64,000 nt of DNA from contig NC_068567.1 of NCBI RefSeq assembly GCF_025698545.1, positions 2,294,001-2,358,000 of the forward strand. The letters are read 5' to 3'. The stretch is from Gossypium raimondii. Its lineage: Eukaryota; Streptophyta; Magnoliopsida; Malvales; Malvaceae. Under the pieces are notes generated by a model that saw only the letters and a program-made list of their open reading frames with translations, was not told the DNA's origin and made no database searches. The translations under genes were made by a program, and so were the position numbers. The number at the start of each line of letters is the position of its first letter. Positions within the stretch are counted from its first letter, which is position 1. Of the stretch, positions 24,090 to 33,710 are shown piece after piece.

Positions 24090-24710
24090 GATTCAAACTT
24101 CTCTTTCCCAATCTTGAGGCGATTGCTTCTGGGATCTTGTAACATAAGTGCATTTCCGGAGTTCTTAAAGAGTCAAGAAAATTTAGAAGCATTCGACGCA
24201 TCTTCTAACAATTTGAGTGGCCCAATTCCAAATTGGTTATGCAATATGAGTCAACTTCACACTTTCGATGTATCTTTTAACAATTTGAGTGGTCCAATTC
24301 CAAATTGCTTGGGCAATATGAGTGCTCTGAGTTTGTTGGGTTTGCAAGGAAATAACTTCAGTGGAATGATACCAAAATTTTCAAAGGCAACCCAACTGCG
24401 ATTTCTGAAAGTTAGTGAGAATAGATTGGAAGGGGAATTGCCCAGATCAATAGCTGAATGCACTCAGCTTGAAGTTTTGGACGTGGGAAACAACAAGATG
24501 AATGATACATTCCCTTTTTGGTTAGAGAAATTGCCTTACTTGAAGGTTCTAATATTGCGGGAAAACAGATTTTATGGTCAAATTAAACATTTCAAACATA
24601 AATCTGTTTTCCCAACTTTGGATGTATTGGACATTGCTTCAAACCAGTTTTCTGGTGAACTATCCATTGATTTCCTTCAACCAACTCGACTAAGTTTTGC
24701 TAAGAGATAA
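24090..24710 (+). pseudogene. LRR receptor-like protein 1, continuation after insertion, 3'-truncated
   Basis: Removing the element and one target-duplication copy restores the same LRR frame across the junction. The continuation encodes about seven LRRs (for example NLSGPIPNWLCNMSQL, LEGELPRSIAEC, NDTFPFWLEKLPYL) and then loses similarity to RLP 2 at about 24695, ending at a stop at 24710. There are no C-terminal LRRs, no acidic juxtamembrane and no transmembrane segment. From 24711 the sequence matches RLP upstream DNA (compare 31440), so the truncation is a recombination joint. The gene was therefore already broken independently of the insertion. Confidence 0.88.
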
Positions 24711-25714
24711 AATTTTTAAGTTTCAAAATTAATAGGGATCAAATGAGTATGTATACCAATCTGTTGTATAAATTATTCAAATTATTTGAGTTATTCAAAT
24801 TTTAAAATTTAACTCGAAACTTGACTTATAAATATTTTTATGTTTTATATTTAATAATATAAAACATAAAAAATTATTTAAATTAAAAAATAATGTAAAA
24901 ATGAAAGTCTTTCTCCAAACTTCACCCAAAAACACTTTAAGAAAATTTCCACTCCTTGTGTCCATCAATCCATCTCAACCAGCTAACAAATTTACTAAAA
25001 TTTTGTCTTTATAATGGTTGAACGTTATTTTTGTGCAATCAAAATTTGGAGATTTGCATATAATGCCAAAGACTTAAAATATTTCATACTATCATTTTCC
25101 CGATCCAAAGTGAAAGATATTAAAATTTCAAATTAGAACGTTATTTATAATTTGAGAACTTAATTAGAGTATTATGAAATCTAGAAACTTAATTTAAAAT
25201 TCGATGTATAATTTTGAGATGTAAGGTGAATTAAGCCTTTGATAAATCATAATATATTTATAAGTTTGGTACTCATTAACAAATTGATTTTATATTATAA
25301 GTTTATTTTTTTTTGGTGCTATAACAAAATTTCCTTAAAAGATTACATTCTTTTTAAATGACTTAGATATATAGACTAAGGAGTACTGGGCAAGAAAACT
25401 AAACCCTTAGCATTAATAAGAAAAATGACATCAATAAAATATTAAAATCTCATTCTTCAAAATTAAAATGACAAAAAGAAAGACGTAAGGCAAATTAAGT
25501 GTGAATTTAAAACTTATTTCTAATACTAATAATAAATCATTTATGCATCATCACTAACAGCTTTAAATAATAAATTATTACCCCTTGCTTTTGTATGTTG
25601 GAAAAAATTGACCAAAAAGACTTAGAAATTGCTTTTATATGGGAACTACACATTCGTGTATAAATATGTTGTATGCCAGACACAATCCTCCTTCACAGTT
25701 CACACCCACCCAAC
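24711..25714 (+). promoter_or_regulatory. Upstream region of RLP gene 2
   Basis: It shares long similarity with 16490-17418 and 31430-31960, including the TTTCCACTCCTTGTGTCCAT word at about 24945. A TATA box is at 25659-25666. No separate gene is seen. Confidence 0.7.
25659..25666 (+). promoter_or_regulatory. TATA box of RLP gene 2
   Basis: TATAAATA, 56 bp before the ATG at 25715, in the same context as in RLP 1. Confidence 0.7.
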
Positions 25715-28700
25715 ATGAACACTCTTCATTCCCTTATTTCTTCACTCTATCTCTCCTCATGCTTCCTTCCTCTTCTCTTGTCTTTTTCACCTCCTCAAAC
25801 TCATCTCCCAATGCAATGCCTTGATGACCAGAGATCTCCTCTGCTGCAATTGCAGCATCATCTTTACTATGCCCCTAATTTTACTTTCTCTTCCAATTTT
25901 GACCTCTGGGATGTCAACACTCATTGTTGTTCGTGGGAAGGAGTCACTTGTGATGCTTATGGTCATGTCGTTGGCATTGATCTTAGTTACAAAAACCTTT
26001 CGGGCAGCTTTCACCCCATATTCAATCTCCATCGTCTTCAACGCCTTAATCTTGCTGGAAACAACTTTAATACCACTCTGTTTTCGTATGGGTTTGATAA
26101 ACTCCAAAATCTTACTCATCTCAACCTTTCAAGCTCATGTTTCCATGGCCAAATTCCACTGGAGATCTCATACTTAACGAGGTTAGTCTCTCTTGATCTA
26201 TCTAATCAAGATTCTTGTTATTTGCGATACTACACCATTCTTGACCCATATAGTGGCGTCTACTACTACTATGATCCATTGCCTTACGAACTTCAACAGC
26301 CTCTTAAATTAGAGAATCCAAACTTCAAGACATTAATCAAGAATTTGAGGTTTCTCACAGAGCTTTATTTGGATAGTGTGGACATTTCAACTCAAAGTGC
26401 TAAATGGTGTGAAACCACATCTCTTGTACTTTCCAACCTGCGTGTGTTGAGTCTGTCAAACTGTGGTTTGAAAGGTCCGTTATGTCCTTCACTCTCAAGA
26501 CTCTCTTTTCTTTCCAAACTTATCCTTGATGGGAACCCAATCTCTTATTTACCTCCCAATTTCTTGGAAATTTCCTCTCGTTTGGTTTCTCTCAGTTTGA
26601 GTGGCTGCAATTTGAATGGGCAATTTCCAACCGGAATTCTCTTATTGCCACAAATTCAAAGCATTCACATTTCATCTAATGACCAACTTAAGGGTCAGTT
26701 GCCAGAATTTCCAGCAAACAATGCTTTACAGAGTTTGTTGCTTTCTTATACAAATTTCAGTGGAAAACTACCTCAATCAATTGGTAATCTGAAGTTCTTG
26801 ACAGATTTAGATCTTTATTATTGCAATTTTTTTGGACCCATTCCATCGTCAATTGCAAATCTTAGTCACCTGGTGAACTTGGATCTAAGTTCAAACAAGC
26901 TTTCTGGATCAATACATTCTTCTTTATTTACTCTTCCATCGTTGAAGATCTTGTATCTTGGAGACAATCAATTGGTTGGGAAAATTGATGAGTTCCCCAA
27001 TGCATCTTCTTCTTTGATTCAAGCATTATATGTAGGCAATAATTATTTAACAGGACCAATCCCGAAGTCAATCCTTCAACTTCCAAGGCTTGAAGGGCTT
27101 TATATTGGAGAAAATAGCTTCAGTTCCATGAAGCTTGACATGTTTGTCCAACTCAAGAACTTAAAGGGTCTCCACTTATCCAACGTAAGCTTGTTAAGTG
27201 AAAGCGACAACAAAAGTCTTACTTTTCCCCAATTAGAGAGCCTAAGCCTAAGGTCATGCAACCTTACTGAATTTCCAGAATTCATTAAAAGGCAAGACAA
27301 GTTGAAATATCTTGACCTTTCAAATAATAAAATAAGTGGTGCAATACCAAACTGGGTGTGGAAGAAAAGTTTGTGGTATCTGTTTCTTGCTAATAACCAT
27401 CTCTCATCTTTGGACCAACTTTTACCCAATCAGAGTTCACCTTCTTCACAAACCTCCTTGACTAGACCTATTTGCAATTTGAGTCAACTTAGAAATTTCA
27501 ATGCATCTCATAACAATTTGAGCGGCCCGATTCCAAATTGCTTAGGCAAAATGAATGATCTCAATTTGTTGGATCTGCAAGGAAATAGCTTCAGTGGAAT
27601 GTTACCAAAATTTTCAAAAGCAACCCAATTATATATTCTCAAAGTTAGTGAGAATAGATTGGAAGGGAAGTTGCCTAGATCATTAGTGGAATGCACTCTG
27701 CTTGAAGTTTTGGACGTGGGAAACAACATGATGAATGATACATTCCCTTTTTGGTTGCAGAAATTGCCTTACTTGATGGTTCTAATATTGCGGGAAAACA
27801 GATTTTATGGTCAAATTAAACATTTCAAACATAAATTTGTTTTCCCAAATTTGGATGTGTTGGACATTGCTTCAAACCAGTTTTCTGGTGAACTATCCAT
27901 TAATTTCCTTCAAACCACTCGACTAAGGTCACTCAAAATAGGTGGGAATAAATTAGAAGGGAAGTTGTCGAGATCATTAGCCAATTGTAAAGCACTTGAG
28001 GTTCTGGACCTTGGAAATAATATGGTTCATGATACATTCCCATTTTGGTTAGAGAAACTGCCTTCTTTGAAGGTTCTCATTTTGCGAGCAAACAGATTCT
28101 ACGGCACAATTGCAGAATTCAACACAGAACGTGGGTTTCCAAAGCTACGCATATTGGACATTGGTTCCAACAATTTTTCAGGCAACTTGTCCATTGAATT
28201 TTTGCTAAGCTTGAAGGCAATGATGCAGTTAAGAAATGACGACAAAGCTAAGCTGGATTACATTGGAGAGGATTATTATCAAGATTCAGTAACAATTTTC
28301 AACAAAGGGATTGAAATGTTCTACCAAAAAGTCTTGACAATTCTTACTTGTCTCGACCTTTCCAACAATAGTTTCCATGGGAGAATACCAGAAGAAATAC
28401 AAATGCTGAGGTCACTCAAAGTGCTAAACTTGTCCTATAATAGCTTCTCCGGTGAAATCCCGGTAGCACTTGGAAACCTAAAAGATCTCGAGTCTTTGGA
28501 TCTCTCACAGAATGAGCTGTCAGGGAAGATTCCTCCACAACTTACAAGTTTAACTTTCTTAGCAGCATTGAACTTGTCTTACAACCAACTTGAAGGAGCA
28601 TACCACAAAGCAACCAATTCATTACATTTTCAAATGATTCCTACCATGGGAACCCAAAATTGTGTGGGCTGCCACTGTCAAGGAAATGCAATGAAGTTGG

Positions 28701-28902
28701 TCTTCCAATGCCACCACCTCCAAGGGGAGATGAAGAATCATGGTTATATGCTATGACTACTTGGAAAATTGCGTTGATGGGTTATGCTAATGGATTGGTC
28801 GTTGGGCTATGTATCGGATATACAGGGCTGAATGAGTTGGGAAACAAATGGGTTGACAGGCTCAAAAAACACGGGGAAAGAAACAAAAGAAGATCTAGGT
28901 GA
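25715..28902 (+). CDS. LRR receptor-like protein 2 (Cf-9/RLP12-like), frameshifted near the C-terminus
   Basis: Start ATG 25715 (signal peptide MNTLHSLISSLYLSSCFLPL), not the in-frame ATG at 25673 that precedes it. Intronless. Residues 1-27 are the signal; CCSWEGVTC at 71-79 is the LRRNT; about 28 LRRs follow, with an island (KAMMQL..VTIFNKGIEM) near residues 835-880 and the C-terminal LRR block. The frame runs to 28756 (1013 residues). Near 28594-28599 one base appears missing: the family-typical continuation (CGLPLS, acidic stretch, TM segment YANGLVVGLCIGY, basic KKHGERNKRRSR tail) is in the next frame, 28660-28902. As assembled it would be a secreted ectodomain without membrane anchor. 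It may be a real mutation or an assembly error. Residues 643-838 hold a 98-residue tandem duplication. It is about 85-90 percent like RLP 1 by eye. The family role is apoplastic immune perception with SOBIR1/BAK1 partners. Confidence 0.9.
27641..28228 (+). repeat. 98-codon tandem duplication within RLP 2 LRR domain
   Basis: 27641-27934 and 27935-28228 each encode four LRRs with the same landmarks in order: NRLEGKLPRSLVEC/NKLEGKLSRSLANC, NDTFPFWL/HDTFPFWL, VLILRENRFYG/VLILRANRFYG, FPNLDVLDIASN/FPKLRILDIGSN, and SGELSINFL/SGNLSIEFL. Period is exactly 294 nt. RLPs I know carry this module once, before the island. Confidence 0.85.
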
Positions 28903-29689
28903 CTCCATCAGGATTCATTTTTTTTCAAAATCAGCGGTTATGCAGTGCACCACCTTATTTCTTTTTTATCTGTGGACAAAGTTAAATATCATATGGTATT
29001 TGTACTTGTAGCTTGTAACATTGACATTCGTTTTTCAGTCTCTTCTAATTTAATGTTACCATTTCGCAATGCAGAAGGTACTTAAAACAGACAGGCTCAA
29101 GCAAAAATCTTTGATGAAAATGGTAAAAGTGCCTAACAAATATGAGCATATTTTTCCTTAAAATTGTCTTTTTCTTGACATTGGCTTTATATTTTATCAA
29201 ACACGTGTTGGGCTTTAGGTCTGGGTGTAAAGGGTGGACCTATTGGTTCGGGTTTTAGTGCAGTCCGACACTTGTTTTCATGCTAGTCAATTTGTTCTTT
29301 CAATGATAATTTTATTTCTTTAAAAAATACCATTCAATTAGACATTGTATGTAATAATATGATAAAATAAAAATTAAAACATAATTGAAAGAAATAAGTC
29401 TTAGAATCTGGTATGCTTTCCAATGTTAGCCAATGGCCCAAAATTTATAAGTTGGATCCTCATTAATAAACCAGGACTAAAAAATACGCATAGTTAATTT
29501 ATTCTTTTGGGGTGCTATACCAAAGTTTAATTAAAAGATGTTAATGGTGCATTTTTATATTTAAAAATAATAAATTATATAGAAACAATTATGATATAAA
29601 ATGGATCATAATTTGCGATAGATTAGTTCCAAACCCAAATATTGCTATAATTTTATTCCTACTTCATTATTTGCTAATTTGAGCAATTT
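28903..29689 (+). other. RLP 2 downstream region and duplicate block
   Basis: 28903-29190 is a plausible 3' UTR. About 29196-29390 matches 1262-1450 (TGTTGGGCTTTAGG..GGGTGTAAAGGGTGGACC words). No gene. Confidence 0.5.
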
Positions 29690-29973
29690 GGTCCTCAGGG
29701 ACAACAGGCATTCCTGAAGAATTAGGAAGCTTGAAATTATTGATTTTTCTAGAGTTGACTCAATGGTTGTATTCCAACTTCATTTGCTAATTTGAGTGTC
29801 CCATACCTCAAGAAATTGCTAACTTCGTGAAAATACGGATGCTGAATCTACTTGGAAATAGCTTCAGTGGAACCTTACCAAAATTTTCAAGAGCAACCCA
29901 ACTACGGTTGGTCAAAGTTAGAAGGGAAATTACGAAGATCATGGGTGAAATGCATTCATCTTAGAACTTATAC
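29690..29973 (+). pseudogene. LRR gene relic
   Basis: Frame-broken LRR words: a TGIPEELGSLK-like repeat at about 29705, then LNLLGNSFSGTLPKFSRATQ at about 29840-29900, then EGKL-like scrap. The end (29882-29973) is repeated at 3695-3787. No start, no transmembrane part: an RLP/RLK remnant. Confidence 0.65.
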
Positions 29974-31395
29974 GTGTTGGTTCTTAAACCTCAACAAACC
30001 AGCAAATACCATAATTTTTGTTCTTATCGTCCATTGCAGCACCTAAACAGCTTCAATTGTTTTATCAAACCCATAGTCCTCATCTTTTACAATCTTCTTC
30101 ACCACTCTCCCTAGTTCCTTCTTTAACTTTGTTTCTTCCCTTGTTTCTACTGACTCCTTTTTCTCAGCCGTTGAAACAAAATGGTAGCTTCTTTAGGAAC
30201 AGAAAGGAACAAGATGTTGATACCCAATGAAGAGAAACAAAGATGAAATCTTTCTAAGAAGACTATGAAAAAGAAAAAGGTTGAAAAAGGAGTCTGATCT
30301 AATGCATTTTCTTATACTTTCTTTCTAGGATTCTAACTAGGAAGAGAGAAGCAAAATAAGTAAATGAAAAATGGGAGTGAATTTCGTTTTCTTAAAAAAT
30401 AGTATTCGTATATAAAATCGGGTATTTTACTTAAAAAAAGCCCATTTCAAACTAAAATAAATTAATTAAATGTATAAATTTTAAATTTTCACCATAAATA
30501 TTTCATCTGTTAGGCGGCAAAATATGTGTAGCTTTTATTGCATTACATTTTATATAATTTTTTTTAAAAAAAAAGTCTAATTTATTGTTTGCTTGAAACC
30601 CAAAAATATTAAGAACCGGCTTAGAAATTAGTAGAACATAATTAAATAATGACCGGACAATAGGAGTCATTTGCAAGTATACATGCCAAGACTAAGTCAA
30701 AAGCTCCATTTGATAAAAACCCATATGCATACTATAGTTTCTTTGTTAGTCCTACACTAAAAACATATAATTTCCTAATTAGAAAATAAATCTATGAGTT
30801 TTGCCTCTAAATACATTATGTTGTTATACACTCAATGTTGAGCTTTGCGGAGCTTTGGAGGGATTTCAAATTACTTAGAGAATAGGTTTTCAATGGATTG
30901 TGCTTGAGGTGAATAATATGACTACAATCTAATTGATTCAAGATGATTAGCTGAGTTCCACATTTAGCTGTGTTACGAATTATAAAGAACTTATTCAACA
31001 TCTTTGGATGATTAGGGTGATACATGTATTCAAATAGGGTAATTGAGTAGTCGATGGACCAGAAGCAATGATATTTTCAAGGCGTTATATGCAACCCTTA
31101 GATAAAATTCTTCAAAAATTATATGATTATTGCTCTGGAATAACCTAACCCGACTTAATCCAATTATGATTTTATCTTTGTTCATTAAAAAAAAAGAAAG
31201 ATAGTAAATTTAAATAATTGAAGAGAAAATAAAATTAATTATGTAAATCACCGATGAAAAGAATCTAATTTTGGACTTAAAAACTATATGCTCGTTGCAT
31301 TTCAATTGGTTGGGTAAACTTTGAAAGTGTAAAGGATTGAAAAGTAGCTAAATTATAAGACATTTCAAGTAATCTGTGATCATCATTTTCAATCA
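29969..31395. repeat. Segmental duplicate block (partner 8700-10160)
   Basis: It matches 8700-10160 over its length. It keeps the charged minus-strand fragment at about 29998-30180. No copia insertion is present here, showing the pre-insertion state of the target site at 3783. Confidence 0.75.
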
Positions 31396-31980
31396 ACGTC
31401 CCAAAATATAAATTTTGGAATTTTTATAAATATTTTAAATTTTTGCTGAGAGTAAATTTTCTAAGTTTCAAAATTAATAGGGATCAAATGAGTATATATA
31501 CCAATCATTGTATGAATTATTCAAATTATTCGAGTTATTCAAATTTTGAAATTTAACTCGAAGCTTGACTTATAAATATTTTTATGTTTTATATTTAATA
31601 ATATAAAACAAAAAATATTTCAATTAAATAAAAATAAAAAATAATGTAAAAATGAAAGTCTTTCTCCAAACTTCACCCAAAAACACTTTAAGAAAATTTC
31701 CACTCCTTGTGTCCATCAATCCATCTCAACCAGCTAACAAATTTACTATAATTTTGTCTTTATAATGTGACTTCACTTGTACACAATGGTTGAACGTTGT
31801 TTTTGTGCAATCAAAATTTGGACATTTGCATGCAACGCCAAAGACTTAAGATATTTCATACTATCATTTTTCCCGATCCAAACTTAAAGATATTAAAAAT
31901 TTCAAATTAGAACGTTATTTATAATTTGAGCACTTAATTAGAACATTATGAAATCTAGAAACTTTAAAAAAATTATACTA
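31396..31980 (+). repeat. Orphan RLP-type upstream block
   Basis: It matches 24711-25200 (upstream of RLP 2) closely, including the TTTCCACTCCTTGTGTCCAT word at about 31695, but no RLP coding sequence follows. Confidence 0.7.
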
Positions 31981-32607
31981 TTTTTTTATATTTTTAATTT
32001 TTATAATTTATTACTTTTTTAATAATTTTAATTTTTAAAATAGATTTTTTATTTTAAAATTTTAAAAATAATTAAATGATGAGGTGTCATTCATGTGATA
32101 ATCCATGTATATGCCACATTAGCAAAGTTAAAAATAGTTAACATTTCTATCAATTTTGGGAATTTGATAAAACACAAGTTAAAAATTAAAAACATGAAAA
32201 AATAAATGAATGACTAAAATAATTTTTTTTGTAAACTGGAGGCCAAATAAGTCATTATGGCAAAAAATTAAAATTTATTTTCTCCTCCAAAAGTAGAATC
32301 TAAATTTAAGCGGATATTAGATAATAATATTTACGGACTCGAACATCGAAAATGTATGAAATTTATTGTTGTTCAATGAATTTATTGTTTAATAATTACT
32401 TTTGTTTTGGCCATTGGGAAATTTTTCTAGCCCTTATAATATATATCCATATTATTGGATGTGCTTCTTTTATTCAATTACATTGCCTAAGGTTGCTTAT
32501 TGCGATTATGGTAACTTGATGCATCATCCCCTGACTAAATCTTCTCATTTTCAGTGTTAGAATCCTCCTCTTTAAAATTTGGGTCTCATGTTGCTTTTTG
32601 AGCATTA
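31981..32607. other. AT-rich intergenic
   Basis: Low-complexity A/T runs. No gene or element ends seen. Confidence 0.5.
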
Positions 32608-32816
32608 CTATGCCATTCTCCTCTTAAACACGTCGAAAAATCCAGTAGGAGCTTCTACTTCCGATTCTGGAGAAGTTGCCTCCCTTGAACTCAACAAAAC
32701 CCTATCAGCTTCCGGAGATGCTACCTCATCAAAAGCCTTCTCCTCTTGTCCTACTACAAATTGGATTGAGAACACTAAAGCCAATGAGAACACAACCAAA
32801 AAAAAACCTTCGCCAT
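32608..32816 (-). pseudogene. Possible small secreted peptide gene with homopolymer break
   Basis: The minus strand has an ATG at 32816 (MAKV), a run of nine T, and then, in the next frame, a hydrophobic signal-like segment (VVFSLALVFSIQFVVGQ) followed by an acidic stretch rich in E, S, A and P (EVASPEADRVLLSSREATSP) and a basic end FKRRMA at a stop at 32608. If the run were one T longer, the ATG and signal segment would be in one frame, giving a secreted peptide of about 69 residues. I do not recognise the family. It could also be chance. Confidence 0.35.
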
Positions 32817-33229
32817 CTTTTTTATTTTCTAAAAAGGTTAAGAAATAAGTAAAGATATATTTTTATTGATGCTTAATGATGAAAATGAGAAGAAATTTAA
32901 AGAGTTTAAAATGAGATATTTTGGTCGAATCTATGGGTCGTTGACTAGTCCAGTGCCTAATAGCCATACACGACAAAAATACATATAACTTCTCTCCCCA
33001 TTTTCAATGGCCATGTTTATCACTATTATTGGTGGGTTCAATTTACTTCACTTTGCTTGACTCGAAGACGTTGTGGGTGATCGATGATGTGTTTTAAAAT
33101 CATTCTGACCTGTTCTATTTGCATCACCTGTACCAATCAAAAACACTCATCCTTTTATAGTTCAATATATTTTCCATGAAACAACTTCAAAAGTCAAGCA
33201 AAATCTAAATAGCTTTCTTCTTCTATATT

Positions 33230-33370
33230 GAATACTGACTGTTAAGTTACCTTGGGTTTAAAGTATGTTCTTCTACTTGTCTATGGTTATCGATCATAGT
33301 ACCGGTTGTCAAATCGTCGCTTGGAGCTTGCTACCTAGGCTTTTCAAAAGAAAAAAATTTAACAGCCAAA
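33230..33370. repeat. MITE-like fragment
   Basis: It is similar to 37290-37430 (TATCGATCA and TTAACAGCCAAATGACCA-type words). It ends near 33370, followed by a TTGGGGCCCCAA palindrome at about 33420. Confidence 0.45.
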
Positions 33371-33510
33371 TGACCAGGCCGTTCTTGACATTTTTGAGGC
33401 CTTAGGCGACACAATAAATTGGGGCCCCAAATTATAAGATGTAATACAATATAACAAAAAAATTGGGGCCTTTTTTTCTGCATGCAATAAATCAGAAGAT
33501 TTAAAAGGTT

Positions 33511-33604
33511 GAAGATTTTTATTTTAGACCCTTCCAGCTCTGGGTGTCTGCAGTCGAAACTACCCCCAGGGTCCGGCCTACAAGTGACATAAATAAAAAT
33601 CTTC
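33511..33604. repeat. Short inverted repeat with GC-rich loop
   Basis: Perfect 14-bp arms GAAGATTTTTATTT (33511-33524) and its complement (33591-33604) enclose a 66-nt GC-rich loop in an AT-rich setting. No open frame. Confidence 0.6.
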
Positions 33605-33710
33605 TGAATAGTTCAGTAATCATTTTTAAAGTCAAGTAAATAATTAACCGTAATTCTTCAGAAAAATATTTGAACATAAAATTTATGAATTTTTCTATAA
33701 TACATTATTA

